Below are positions 8,580-17,488 of a stretch of DNA of 44,887 nucleotides, in pieces (the first letter of the stretch is position 1; every line of letters starts with the position of its first letter). The notes below the pieces were generated by a model, which saw nothing but the letters and a program-made list of their open reading frames with translations, ran no database searches and was not told where the DNA came from. The position numbers were made by a program, and so were the translations under genes. The stretch is from Anaerolineae bacterium (GTDB taxonomy: Bacteria; Chloroflexota; Anaerolineae; JAADDB01): NCBI GenBank assembly GCA_015490995.1, contig WFWT01000009.1, positions 1 to 44,887 on the forward strand, given 5' to 3'.

Positions 8580-9299
8580 TTATTCGGCTACCGGGGACAG
8601 TTCGGTCAGCGGGTTGGGATTCATGTAATACCCTACTCCGGGTTGGGTGAGGATGTACCGTGGGCACTGCGGATCCGGTTCAATTTTCTGGCGCAAGCGA
8701 CGAATGTAGGCCCAGAGGTACTCGGTCTCACTCCCATATTCCGGCCCCCACACCGCCTGCAAGAGCGCTCGATGGGTGAGCACCCGACCGGCGTTCAACG
8801 CCAGGGTGACCAGAAGCTCATACTCTGTGGGAGTCAAGTGAACATCCTGGCCTCGCATGGTCACCCGGCGTTCGCCAAAGTCAATGACCAGCTCGCCGAT
8901 GTGAACGGGCGGTCGCGGGGTATATGTGGCGCGGGTCGTGCGTCGCAAGACAGCTTGCACACGCGCCAACATCTCCTCCACTCCGAAGGGCTTGGTCAGG
9001 TAATCATCCGCGCCCAAATTGAGCGCTCGCACAATGTCCTTTTCTTGCCCCCGCGCGCTCAGCATGATGATGGGAACGTCGGACACGCGTCGCAGGGCCT
9101 GACACACCTCGAACCCGTCCGGTCCGGGCATCATGATGTCCAAGATAATGAGATCCACGGGAGTCTCTTGAAACAACTTTAATGCTTCCCGACCATCCTG
9201 CGCGGTGAGCACGTCATAGCCCCGCGCGCGCAGGTTGGCTGCTACGTACTTCAACGTCTGAGGTTCGTCATCCACGACTAAAACCCGTGTTTTCTTCAT
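8580..9299 (-). CDS. OmpR/KdpE-type response regulator
   Basis: This 239-residue regulator has a receiver domain (residues 1-118) with acidic pair DDE near 10-12, phospho-acceptor Asp in LIILDIMMPGPDG (near 54), Ser/Thr in MLSARG and Lys in LTKPFG. A winged-helix DNA-binding domain (about 132-228) carries LTPTEYELLVTLALNAG and the GSETEYLWAYIRRLRQKIEPDP recognition region, which is KdpE-like. No kdp potassium transport genes are nearby, so it should not be named kdpE. It starts at ATG 9299 behind GGAGGCG, 106 bp downstream of the histidine kinase, and probably forms one two-component system with it. Confidence 0.92.
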   Translation of the reverse strand: MKKTRVLVVDDEPQTLKYVAANLRARGYDVLTAQDGREALKLFQETPVDLIILDIMMPGPDGFEVCQALRRVSDVPIIMLSARGQEKDIVRALNLGADDYLTKPFGVEEMLARVQAVLRRTTRATYTPRPPVHIGELVIDFGERRVTMRGQDVHLTPTEYELLVTLALNAGRVLTHRALLQAVWGPEYGSETEYLWAYIRRLRQKIEPDPQCPRYILTQPGVGYYMNPNPLTELSPVAE

Positions 9300-9405
9300 G
9301 GTATGCGCCTCCAGGCTCTATACACCTCGCCACAAGTTGCTCGACCTACAGCCCCTTAACGAACCGACTCCTCAAACGGAACACCTTTACCTCCCGCCAT
9401 GACCT

Positions 9406-11313
9406 TTATGATGGCGACGTGTCAGGGGGTGGTGTGTTAGCGTGCTGTGCTCCCAGGACACCCGTGTCGGGAGCGCAGGATCCATCAGCGGGGGTAGGCC
9501 CTAAGGGAGGGTGGACCAAGGGCAGGGTGAAGTGGAAACAGGCTCCTCGCGGCGATGCGCTCTCCACCCAGATGGTACCGTTATGGGCTTCTACAATGCG
9601 CTTGCAAATAGCCAGCCCTAGGCCCGTCCCCGGCGTATGACGACGATCTCGATGTCCCCGATAGAAATGTTCAAAGATGCGCTCCCTGTCCTCGGGCGGG
9701 ATACCCGGTCCTTGGTCCGCCACCCAGACGTGGAGTCGGCCGGCCTCATGGCGTATGCCCAAGGTGATGGGCGTATCCGGCGGGGAATATCGAGCCGCGT
9801 TTTCCAGCAAGTTGCGCAACACAATTTCGATCTCTCGGCCGTCCACAAAGATGGGAGGCAGGTTCTCAGGCACGTCCAGGTGAACGTCGCGGCGGTACAC
9901 TCGACGGTGGTGCTGCAGCGCGGCCTCCACAATGTCGTGAACGGACCACCAGGTTTTCTCCATCGGCATCACGTTGGATCGCAACCGCGAGAAGTGGAGG
10001 ATTTTGTCCACCAGGTCGGCCAGGCGATCGGCTTCATGGTTGATACTTTCCAGGAAATCCCGCTGGGTCTCAGCATCCCACCGGACATCTGGCTGAAGCA
10101 GGGTGGAAGCGAACCCTTTGATGTGATGAAGGGGCGTGCGCAGTTCGTGGGATACCAGAGAGAGGAACTCATCTTTAAGCTGTTCCACCTCTTTGTGTTC
10201 GCTCAGGTCATGCACGATGTGAACCACACCGTTAATGTTGCCATCCTTGTCCTGCACGTAACCGTACGTGATCTCCACCCACGCTTCTTTTCCACCCGCT
10301 GTGGGCATACACCCTGCCACGCGGCCATCGGGACGATCGGAACGCAGGAAGGGACAGGTCACATCGCAAATGGAACGGCCATCGTGCAGGCGTACGCCGA
10401 AGAGATACCGACATGTCTGGCCTATGAGCTCCTCACGAGAGCGGCCGGTCATGCGTTCCAAGGCTTCGTTGACCATCACAATGCGTCGATGGGCATCGCT
10501 AACCCAAATGGGATTTCGAGAGGCCTCAATCGCTGCGGCCACTTTAGCCTGTGCGTCCTGAAGCTGTGTGTACATCCGGTGCAGACGGTCAGCCATGCGA
10601 TTGAACTCTGTAGCCACGGTCTCAAACGCGTCTCCGGTGCGAAGCTCCAGGCGATAGTTCAAGTCACCCCGGCTGAGGGCCATAACACCTTGCTGGATCA
10701 CGTGCAGGGGCCGTAGTACGGTCAGACGAAGGCCGTAGAACGTAAGTACCCCCAAGGTTAACAGGCCACTGGCAATAACGGCCAGCAGAACATTGCGACG
10801 CCACTGGAGCGCACGGTCGTATTGCGCCAGCGAAATTTCGGTAGCAATGGCGCCGTTAATTTCCCCCACTCGGGCCTGGTGGCATTGCTGACACTCCGGT
10901 TGCACGTAGAGCGGAGTCACATAGCGGATGACCCGGTAATCCCCTTCCCAACGAATTTCCCGCACCACCTCGCCCTGCAACGCGCGACGTTCCACTCCAT
11001 CACGGGGAAGTTCGTCGGGCAGAGCACCAAACTGACGGATTACCGGCGGCCCTTTAATGACCCGTAGTTCCCGAAAGGCCCCCACTTGTTGTAACCGGGC
11101 GATGACCTCTAGGTTGCCCTCACGTCCCCCGCCCTCGCGCATCGATGCGTACAGGGCCTCAAAGGCGAGACGGTTCAACGTGTCCGCGCGGTTGAGCCCT
11201 TCCACCTCGATCTGACGGCTGCCGGAAATGTAGACGAAGATAACCATGGTGGTGGTGATAATCAGGAAGAGCCCCCCAATAAGCAGCAGGGTGCGCAGGT
11301 ACAGGCGTTGCAT
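9406..11313 (-). CDS. Membrane histidine kinase with extracytoplasmic CxxCH motif
   Basis: This 635-residue sensor kinase has TM1 at 7-29, an external domain at 30-173, TM2 at about 174-197, HAMP at 195-247, PAS at about 257-370, HisKA with phospho-His389 (SHELRTPLHH) and a HATPase domain with N box (LLENAARYS), DQGPGIP and GTGLGLAICK. The external domain contains CQQCH (141-145), a c-type heme site, in a layout like Tll0287/DUF3365 heme or redox sensors. The PAS domain carries four cysteines (301, 316, 320, 335), which might form a disulfide or bind metal. A Pro-rich 35-residue tail follows the kinase. It likely phosphorylates the downstream OmpR-type regulator in response to a redox or gas signal. 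The signal is inferred. Confidence 0.9.
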   Translation of the reverse strand: MQRLYLRTLLLIGGLFLIITTTMVIFVYISGSRQIEVEGLNRADTLNRLAFEALYASMREGGGREGNLEVIARLQQVGAFRELRVIKGPPVIRQFGALPDELPRDGVERRALQGEVVREIRWEGDYRVIRYVTPLYVQPECQQCHQARVGEINGAIATEISLAQYDRALQWRRNVLLAVIASGLLTLGVLTFYGLRLTVLRPLHVIQQGVMALSRGDLNYRLELRTGDAFETVATEFNRMADRLHRMYTQLQDAQAKVAAAIEASRNPIWVSDAHRRIVMVNEALERMTGRSREELIGQTCRYLFGVRLHDGRSICDVTCPFLRSDRPDGRVAGCMPTAGGKEAWVEITYGYVQDKDGNINGVVHIVHDLSEHKEVEQLKDEFLSLVSHELRTPLHHIKGFASTLLQPDVRWDAETQRDFLESINHEADRLADLVDKILHFSRLRSNVMPMEKTWWSVHDIVEAALQHHRRVYRRDVHLDVPENLPPIFVDGREIEIVLRNLLENAARYSPPDTPITLGIRHEAGRLHVWVADQGPGIPPEDRERIFEHFYRGHRDRRHTPGTGLGLAICKRIVEAHNGTIWVESASPRGACFHFTLPLVHPPLGPTPADGSCAPDTGVLGAQHANTPPPDTSPS

Positions 11314-11714
11314 ACCGGTTTCCCCCCGTTGCTATGCCACACCGCCCTCCCGGTCACACGACGACGGCCCTTAAGGAGGGCGCTCTGTATACCGTACCAT
11401 AATGCGATGTGCTTATCCTTGATCCGGCTCAAATTGCTCCTGCCGTGCGCGGTGAGGGGCAACGATAGCTTGCCGCCGGAGATACAGGGATGACGTCGCA
11501 GGCTGCACACCTCACCGTGACGGGCCTGACGACGAGGGCTCGCTTGGGATGACGTACAATGATGAAAGACCATCTCATCCGTTATACACATGTTTGACCG
11601 GGCGGGGGGTTCAGGTATACTAAATCCAGCTCATGCGCCTGCATGTACTCTGTGCGAGCTCTCCCCGGGCCTCAAGGAGAGACCATTTAAACTCGTGACA
11701 CGAGGAGACCTGAC
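11314..11714. other. 401-bp gap between divergent kinase and thioredoxin genes
   Basis: The right part holds the thioredoxin promoter at 11594-11621. Upstream of the kinase I find only -10-like AT-rich words (near 11388-11403) without a matching -35. No small gene or structured RNA is convincing. Confidence 0.5.
11594..11621 (+). promoter_or_regulatory. Promoter of the thioredoxin gene
   Basis: TTGACC (11594-11599) is 16 bp from TATACT (11616-11621), five of six matches in each box. It is one of the best housekeeping-type promoters in the window. Transcription would start near 11628, giving a leader of about 85 nt. Confidence 0.65.
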
Positions 11715-12125
11715 ATGGGATGGTTAGACACCTTCAAGCGGCTGTTGGGGGAATCTGGAACCGAACGTGACACAGAACCTCCTCGGCCGGAAGATTTTGA
11801 AGCGCCTGAGCCCCGTCACATTGATGCCGCTGAGTTTGAAGCGTTGAAACAAAACGGTGTGCTGGTGGTGGACTTCTGGGCTGAGTGGTGTCAGCCGTGT
11901 CACTTACTGGCACCTGCCATCGATCGCCTGGCCGGAGAATATGGCGACGTTGCAGTGATTGCCAAGTTGAACGTCGACGAACAGCCCCAGGTGGCCAGTG
12001 CGCTGGGCATCATGGGCATCCCCACCGTGATTGTGTTTAAGGACGGCCAAGAGATACAACGCTTTGTAGGCGTTCAACCTTACGAGCGACTGGCAGAGGC
12101 GGTGGAGAAAGCCCTCGCGCAGTAA
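11715..12125 (+). CDS. Thioredoxin-fold protein with WCQPC active site
   Basis: This 136-residue protein has a full thioredoxin domain from about residue 34: VVDFWAEWCQPC (redox cysteines 59 and 62), the KLNVDEQP strand, and the cis-proline in GIMGIPTVIVFKDG. The active site has Gln where ordinary thioredoxin has Gly (WCGPC), which changes redox potential or partner choice in known variants. An extra N-terminal stretch of about 32 residues starts with an amphipathic MGWLDTFKRLL helix and an acidic/Pro linker. It has no signal peptide, so a peripheral membrane contact is possible. The ribosome site is GAGGAGA. It acts as a cytoplasmic disulfide reductase, by family inference. Confidence 0.88.
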   Translation: MGWLDTFKRLLGESGTERDTEPPRPEDFEAPEPRHIDAAEFEALKQNGVLVVDFWAEWCQPCHLLAPAIDRLAGEYGDVAVIAKLNVDEQPQVASALGIMGIPTVIVFKDGQEIQRFVGVQPYERLAEAVEKALAQ

Positions 12126-12206
12126 GCGCCTGTGCCCAAGCATGGTTCGGATCCCTGAAGGTACAGGGAAGCGACTCTTCCGCACGCAGGGGAAGGAGAC
12201 AACTTC

Positions 12207-13109
12207 ATGCGACGCTCCTGGACCGGTATATACTGGAGCATCGGGTTGATTATCCTCGGAGTGGTGTTTCTGCTCTTTAGCATGGGGGCACTGGCCCCTT
12301 ACACGCAGATGGTGGTCCTGGGCACCGTGACCGTATTGGCCCTGGGAGGGGTGGCCTTTCTGGGAGGTGCCCTGCTGCGCCATGGTTCATGGTGGCTGGT
12401 CCTGCCGGGCTTCTTCCTTTTGGGCATTGCAGCCCTGGTGTATCTGAGTGTACTGGCCCAAGCCAACGGCACCCTGCAAGCGGCCGTGCTTTTTCTGACC
12501 CTAGGTTTAGGATACTTGGCCCTGTTTGTCACCGACCGTGAAGCGCGGTGGTGGGCCTGGTGGGTTGGAGGTACCTTCCTGGTGCTCGCACTCCTGTTAT
12601 GGGTAGGCCTTTCGTTCCGCAGTCCACTTATCGGCGTGGCCTTGCTGAGCGGTCTGGGTGTGGTTGTCGGGTTAGGGGGAGTTCTCATGCCCCGTACAAT
12701 GCCTCGCTGGTGGGCGTTAATGCTCGCGGTTCTCTCACTGGTAGCGGCCGGTTTCATCCTCACCGCTGTGGCCAGGGAGCAAAGCATATGGGTTCGCATC
12801 TGGCCCGTGGGGATCATCGCGCTAGGCCTGGGTGTGCTCATTTGGACTGTTGCCCGGTGGAGTGCGGGGGCCCCCGAACGACCCGTGATGGTCTCGCCGG
12901 CACCGGTGGCTGAAACGCCGATAGGCAGTGTGATACCGGTGTCCGGGGAGGATACCGGGGTACCGCCACCAATATCAGAATCCCACCCCGCACCCTCCAC
13001 AACCTCACCGGCCGCGGAGGAGCAACCGGAGGAGCCAGACATCTCGGCCGGGGAATCTCCGATCTCCGACGTTTCATCCCCACCCCCACCCCCTCGGGAA
13101 TCGAACTGA
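12207..13109 (+). CDS. Multi-pass membrane protein with Pro/Glu-rich C-terminal tail
   Basis: This 300-residue protein has about eight hydrophobic segments between residues 8 and 215, arranged in close pairs with short charged turns. A soluble tail of about 80 residues rich in Pro, Ser and Glu follows. It has no signature I can assign to a transporter or enzyme family. Start ATG 12207 is behind GGAAGGAG. It lies 81 bp after the thioredoxin and 8 bp before a glycosyltransferase, so the two are probably cotranscribed. A role in envelope or polysaccharide work is only a guess from that neighbour. Confidence 0.7.
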   Translation: MRRSWTGIYWSIGLIILGVVFLLFSMGALAPYTQMVVLGTVTVLALGGVAFLGGALLRHGSWWLVLPGFFLLGIAALVYLSVLAQANGTLQAAVLFLTLGLGYLALFVTDREARWWAWWVGGTFLVLALLLWVGLSFRSPLIGVALLSGLGVVVGLGGVLMPRTMPRWWALMLAVLSLVAAGFILTAVAREQSIWVRIWPVGIIALGLGVLIWTVARWSAGAPERPVMVSPAPVAETPIGSVIPVSGEDTGVPPPISESHPAPSTTSPAAEEQPEEPDISAGESPISDVSSPPPPPRESN

Positions 13110-13117
13110 GCCTTGCC

Positions 13118-14182
13118 ATGCGCGTGGCCATTCTAACGCGAGAATTTCCCCCCACGGTGGGGGGTATTGCGGAGTACATCGGTCAGGTAGCGCAACGCCT
13201 GGGCACCCGACACACTGTAGGGGTGTGGGCGCCCCCTCCCGTTGAGGGAAGCCCCCCTGCCAATGGCAGGACCTATGAGTGGCACCTGCTCCCACGCACG
13301 ATGTGGGGGGTAGTACGTCAGGTGCGCCGATGGCAACCAGACCGGGTGATCGTGGGCCACGCGGATGTCCGGCTTCTCATCGCGGCGCGTCTGGCCGCGC
13401 CACGGGCGTATTTCGCCATCGCGTACGGAAACGACTTCCTGGGCGCGCAGCGGCTCTGGTATCGTCCCCTTGTAAATCACCTGCTGGCCCAGGCCCGACC
13501 GGTCATCACCGTCTCCCAAAGCAGCGCGCGTCGCCTGCAACGGCTGGGTATCCCTAATCCTGTGGTCATTTACCCCGGCACCGATCCCTGTCGCTTCACC
13601 CCTCCGGATACCCCCCCTTCACCTCCGTGGACCTTGTTAAGTGTGGGACGGTTAGTGCAACGCAAAGGGCTGGACGTGGCCATTCGAGCCATGGCGCGCC
13701 TGCGGGAACACCACCCACATGTACAGTACCTGATTGTAGGGCGAGGACCGGAACGGCTACACCTTCAACGTCTGGCACGTGATCTCGCCCTGGAGGACCA
13801 TGTGCACTTCTTAGGAGCAGTCGCACCGAAAGATTTACCGGCCGTGTATCGCCGGGCACACGTCTTTGTGCTCCCTTTGCGAGAAGAGGGGGTGGCCAAC
13901 AGCGTCGAAAGCTTCGGGATGGTCTTCCTGGAAGCGGCTGCCACTGCCGTCCCCGCGGTAGCCGGTGACAGCGGCGGCGCTGCCGAAGCGGTACGTCACG
14001 GGGAAACCGGGTTGGTCGTCGCCCCAGGGGATGAGGAAGCGGTTTACACCGCGGTACACCGCCTGCTGGACGACGCCCCCTGGCGGGAAGATCTAGGCCG
14101 TAACGGTCGTCGGTGGGTTGAGGAGGAAATGAACTGGGACCGGGTAGTGCGCGATATCGAAATATGGCTGCAGGCACAGTGA
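13118..14182 (+). CDS. GT4-family glycosyltransferase
   Basis: This 354-residue GT-B enzyme transfers a sugar from a nucleotide donor, probably to a lipid or polysaccharide acceptor. The N-terminal half begins with REFPPTVGGIAEYI, the typical acceptor-domain loop. The C-terminal donor domain has LLSVGRLVQRKGLDVAI, the LIVGRGPER strand and ESFGMVFLEAAA, the E-x7-E motif that binds the nucleotide sugar. DSGGAAEAVRHGETGLVV completes the fold. The protein has no membrane segment and probably acts at the cytoplasmic face. It starts at ATG 13118, 8 bp after the membrane protein gene. The exact sugar and product are unknown. Confidence 0.88.
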   Translation: MRVAILTREFPPTVGGIAEYIGQVAQRLGTRHTVGVWAPPPVEGSPPANGRTYEWHLLPRTMWGVVRQVRRWQPDRVIVGHADVRLLIAARLAAPRAYFAIAYGNDFLGAQRLWYRPLVNHLLAQARPVITVSQSSARRLQRLGIPNPVVIYPGTDPCRFTPPDTPPSPPWTLLSVGRLVQRKGLDVAIRAMARLREHHPHVQYLIVGRGPERLHLQRLARDLALEDHVHFLGAVAPKDLPAVYRRAHVFVLPLREEGVANSVESFGMVFLEAAATAVPAVAGDSGGAAEAVRHGETGLVVAPGDEEAVYTAVHRLLDDAPWREDLGRNGRRWVEEEMNWDRVVRDIEIWLQAQ

Positions 14183-14207
14183 AGGATACCGTCGACACGG
14201 TGGTAAG

Positions 14208-14221
14208 ACGTGACGTCACGT
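14208..14221. promoter_or_regulatory. 14-bp perfect palindrome upstream of the double-GAF gene
   Basis: ACGTGACGTCACGT is a perfect 14-bp dyad about 85 bp upstream of the GAF gene start. It lies in the 124-bp gap after the glycosyltransferase. This looks like a binding site for a dimeric regulator. No clear -35/-10 pair is visible beside it. Confidence 0.4.
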
Positions 14222-14306
14222 TGGTGCGGTTCAACAGAACGGGCCCTGACCAGGGTGGAGGATGGCGATTCTCTTTGGTGGCGGTGGAAATATAGGAGGC
14301 AAAACC

Positions 14307-15359
14307 ATGACAGGGACAAGCGCAGCATCATATTTAAGTGTCATTCGCGAAACGGCACACGATCTCAGCCGCACCTTGGACGAACAAGACGTGGTGCGCA
14401 TCCTCCTGAGCCGGGTGGTCGAAATGTTGCACGGGCAAGGCGCGATTATGCGGATGTTGAACCCCGACGGCACCGAACTGGTCCTTATGGGTGCCGTGGG
14501 TCTAAGTGACACATACCTACGTAAAGGGGTCGTTCGCCTGGCAGAAAGCCGAATTGACCAACAGGTGCTTCGGGGCGAGACAGTGATCATTCCCGATGTG
14601 ACCTGTCATCCGGGTTTCCAATATCCGGAAGCCGCTGCGGAGGAAGGGTTAAAGGGCATGTTGGCGGTGCCTATGACCGTGCGCACTCGGGTCGTCGGCG
14701 TGTTGCGAGTGTACGTGGAGCACACTGACGCGCTCAGCGAGGCGGACGTGCGACTTGTCGAGGCCATGGCCGACATGGGCGCGCTGGCTCTGGAAAAGGT
14801 ACGTTTACACCAGAGCCTGTACGCTATCGCCGCCGCGCTCAACAGCTCCCCCAAGCTGGACGAAATGCTTCCCCAAGTGCTGGAAGCAACGGTCCGTGAG
14901 ATGGGCCTCAAAGCCGCCTCCATTCGCCTGTTGGACGCCGAACAGGGCATCTTACGTCTGGTGGCCGCTTACGGGTTGAGCCAGCGCTACCTGAGCAAAG
15001 GGGAGGTACACGTGGATAAAAGCCCTGTGGACCAGAAAGCGCTGGCCGGAGAGCCGATGGTCTTATACGATGTCGAACAACAACCCGGCTTCGAGTATCC
15101 GGAAGAGGCAGTAGCTGAGGGCATCCGATCGGTGTTGGTGGTGCCCCTGCGATTGCACGACAAGGTGCTGGGTGTGATGCGGGTGTACTCCGCGCAACCC
15201 CGCCACTTCACCGAAGTGGGAATTCACTTCCTCACTGCCGTGGCCCATCTCGTAGCACTGGCCATTGAAAAGGCCGAACTGTACGCGGCCCTGGAGGCCA
15301 AATATGAGGACTTAAAGGTCGACCTCACAGAACTGTACCGGTTCCTTGCCCTGGGATAA
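14307..15359 (+). CDS. Protein with two GAF domains and no output domain
   Basis: This 350-residue cytoplasmic protein consists of two tandem GAF domains (about 15-170 and 172-335) and a short C-terminal helix. Both repeats share matching segments: GLSDTYLRKGVVRLAESRIDQQVLRGE and GLSQRYLSKGEVHVDKSPVDQKALAGE, each followed by a PGFxYPEEAxxEG motif and a VPL strand. They therefore arose by internal duplication. No kinase, cyclase or helix-turn-helix is present, so it may be a sensor partner for another protein. ATG 14307 is chosen for AGGAGG at 14294-14299. An earlier in-frame ATG at 14262 has a weaker context. Confidence 0.82.
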   Translation: MTGTSAASYLSVIRETAHDLSRTLDEQDVVRILLSRVVEMLHGQGAIMRMLNPDGTELVLMGAVGLSDTYLRKGVVRLAESRIDQQVLRGETVIIPDVTCHPGFQYPEAAAEEGLKGMLAVPMTVRTRVVGVLRVYVEHTDALSEADVRLVEAMADMGALALEKVRLHQSLYAIAAALNSSPKLDEMLPQVLEATVREMGLKAASIRLLDAEQGILRLVAAYGLSQRYLSKGEVHVDKSPVDQKALAGEPMVLYDVEQQPGFEYPEEAVAEGIRSVLVVPLRLHDKVLGVMRVYSAQPRHFTEVGIHFLTAVAHLVALAIEKAELYAALEAKYEDLKVDLTELYRFLALG

Positions 15360-15403
15360 CCCCTCTCAAGATCGCCAGGAGGCCGGGAGCAGCATCTGTG
15401 CGT

Positions 15404-15409
15404 TATACT
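15404..15409 (+). promoter_or_regulatory. -10-like element upstream of obg
   Basis: TATACT lies 79 bp before the obg start in the 128-bp gap after the GAF gene. No recognisable -35 is present at the right distance, so this is a weak candidate. Confidence 0.3.
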
Positions 15410-15487
15410 ATTTACAAAAAGGGAGCTGCTGGACGTTAAGGAGATGGGCGTGGTCAGTTGCGCGCGGCGACAAAGTTAGGTTCAGCC

Positions 15488-16786
15488 ATGAAAGGGATGC
15501 TGTACGACGAAGCCAAAATCTACGTGAAGGGCGGAGACGGCGGCAATGGTGCCGTCGCATTTCGGCGCGAGAAATTCGTCCCCCGCGGTGGGCCGGCCGG
15601 GGGCAATGGGGGAAAAGGCGGGGATGTGTACCTGGTGGTGGACCCTCACCTGAACACCCTCTTGCCCTTCCGTAAGCAGATCCACTTTAAAGCGGAGAAC
15701 GGCCGGCACGGTCGCGGCAAAAACCAGCACGGCCGTGCCGGAGAGGACTTGTACGTGCCGGTGCCGCCGGGTACTCTGGTCTACGACGCGCACACCGGTG
15801 AACTACTGGCCGACTTGACCACGCCGGGCCAGAAGGTCCGGGTAGCCCGCGGGGGACGGGGCGGCCGAGGAAACGCGGCCTTTAAAAGCAGCGTACGACA
15901 GGCCCCACGCATCGCGGAGAAGGGAGAACCCGGGGAAGAACGGTGGCTACGTCTGGAACTCAAACTCCTGGCCGACGTTGGCATTGTCGGCGTTCCCAAC
16001 GCCGGTAAATCGACCCTGCTCTCGCGAGTGAGTAACGCCCGGCCCAAGATCGCGGATTATCCCTTCACCACCCTACAGCCCAACCTCGGGCTGGTGGAAG
16101 TGGACGGTCGCGATTTCGTCATGGCAGATATTCCCGGCCTAATCGAGGGCGCGCATGCCGGCGCAGGGCTGGGACACGCTTTCCTCCGCCACGTGGAACG
16201 GTGTCGGGTGCTGATCCACCTCCTGAACGGCGATAGCCCCGACCCGGTGGGCGACTTTGACGCGATCAACCAGGAATTAGCCCTCTTCAACCCGGCCCTG
16301 GCCGACAAGGCCCAGCTGGTGGTGTACAACAAGATAGACCTGCCCCACGCCCGGGAACGATGGCCTGACGTGGCCGCCGCGTTACGCGCACGGGGTGTAA
16401 GAGACCCGATGGCGATCTCCGCTGTGACGGGTGAAGGAGTACATGACATGCTGCGTCGGGTGGTGAGCATGCTGGACAGCACCCCTGTCGAAACGGCCCA
16501 ACACGCCACACCCACCCGTGTGTGGCGTCTGGAGGAAGATGAAGATCACTTCACCGTCGAACGGGACCCGGCCACCGACGCGTGGATAGTGCGGGGCAAG
16601 AAGGTGGAACGGCTGGCGCGCATGACCAATTGGGATTATTACGACGCCATCCTCCGCTTCCAGCGCATCCTCGACCGGATGGGCGTGACCGACGCCCTCA
16701 TCAAGGCCGGTGTCCAGGAAGGGGATACGGTGCGCATCGGTGATGTAGAACTCGTCTGGTCCGATGCGGTGAGGGGGAATGTATGA
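15488..16786 (+). CDS. obg: Obg/CgtA GTPase
   Basis: This essential GTPase acts in 50S ribosome assembly and stress response. It has 432 residues. The N-terminal glycine-rich Obg fold is obvious ([29 protein letters not shown]). The G domain follows with [15 protein letters not shown] (P-loop near 167-174), [22 protein letters not shown] and the NKID guanine motif. A C-terminal OCT domain (about 345-425) contains [15 protein letters not shown] and [16 protein letters not shown] 15488 is used because TTAGG sits before it. ATG 15497, giving the more usual [10 protein letters not shown] start, is also possible. The stop overlaps the nadD start by 4 bp. Confidence 0.95.
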   Translation: MKGMLYDEAKIYVKGGDGGNGAVAFRREKFVPRGGPAGGNGGKGGDVYLVVDPHLNTLLPFRKQIHFKAENGRHGRGKNQHGRAGEDLYVPVPPGTLVYDAHTGELLADLTTPGQKVRVARGGRGGRGNAAFKSSVRQAPRIAEKGEPGEERWLRLELKLLADVGIVGVPNAGKSTLLSRVSNARPKIADYPFTTLQPNLGLVEVDGRDFVMADIPGLIEGAHAGAGLGHAFLRHVERCRVLIHLLNGDSPDPVGDFDAINQELALFNPALADKAQLVVYNKIDLPHARERWPDVAAALRARGVRDPMAISAVTGEGVHDMLRRVVSMLDSTPVETAQHATPTRVWRLEEDEDHFTVERDPATDAWIVRGKKVERLARMTNWDYYDAILRFQRILDRMGVTDALIKAGVQEGDTVRIGDVELVWSDAVRGNV

Positions 16787-17412
16787 CCCTACGCCGGGTG
16801 GGCATCCTGGGAGGCACGTTCGACCCTCCCCACATGGGACACCTCATCCTGGCCGAGGAAGCGCGAGACCAGCTGGCCCTGGACCGGGTTATCTTCGTGC
16901 CGGCCGGTGACCCACCACACAAGCGAGACCGCCGTCTCTCCCCGGTAAGACACCGGGTAACCATGGTGTCTCTGGCCATTGCGGATAACCCAGCCTTTTA
17001 CCTCAGCCGGGTGGACGTGGACCGCCCCGGCCCCCATTACACTGTGGACATGGTGCGTTTGCTGCGGGAACAATATCCTCCCCCCGTTGAACTGTATTTC
17101 TTGATGGGATTCGACTCGCTGGCGGATCTGCCCAACTGGCATCAAGCAGCCGAGCTGATCGCCATGTGCCAGTTGGTAGCGCTAACCCGCTTCAACGTGC
17201 GCATTGACTGGCATTACCTGGAGAAACAGTTGCCGGGTATCCGGCAACGCGTTCGTATCCTGGACATGCCGGAGTTGGAGCTGGCCTCTCACGTCATTCA
17301 GCAGCGTGTACGAGAAGGGCGCACGATTCGGTACCAGGTTCCTCCCGCAGTGGAGGCTTACATTTACAAACATAACTTGTACATGGACAATGTCACCCCG
17401 TCGGATCCTTAG
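16783..17412 (+). CDS. nadD: Nicotinate-nucleotide adenylyltransferase
   Basis: This 209-residue enzyme adenylates nicotinate mononucleotide to deamido-NAD, a core step of NAD synthesis. The nucleotidyltransferase signature [12 protein letters not shown] (residues 10-21) contains the HxGH ATP motif. Further family segments are [24 protein letters not shown] and ISxR-like VPPAVEAYI near the end. Its start overlaps the obg stop by ATGA, so translation is coupled, a common obg-nadD arrangement. The usual downstream ribosome silencing factor gene is missing here and an alpha/beta hydrolase follows instead. Confidence 0.94.
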   Translation: MTLRRVGILGGTFDPPHMGHLILAEEARDQLALDRVIFVPAGDPPHKRDRRLSPVRHRVTMVSLAIADNPAFYLSRVDVDRPGPHYTVDMVRLLREQYPPPVELYFLMGFDSLADLPNWHQAAELIAMCQLVALTRFNVRIDWHYLEKQLPGIRQRVRILDMPELELASHVIQQRVREGRTIRYQVPPAVEAYIYKHNLYMDNVTPSDP

Positions 17413-17488
17413 ATGAACGCCGGCGGGTCGTCGGCCTGCGGTAGGGGCCAAAAGGTATTATGACTCAGGGCAGGAGAAGGACAAGACC

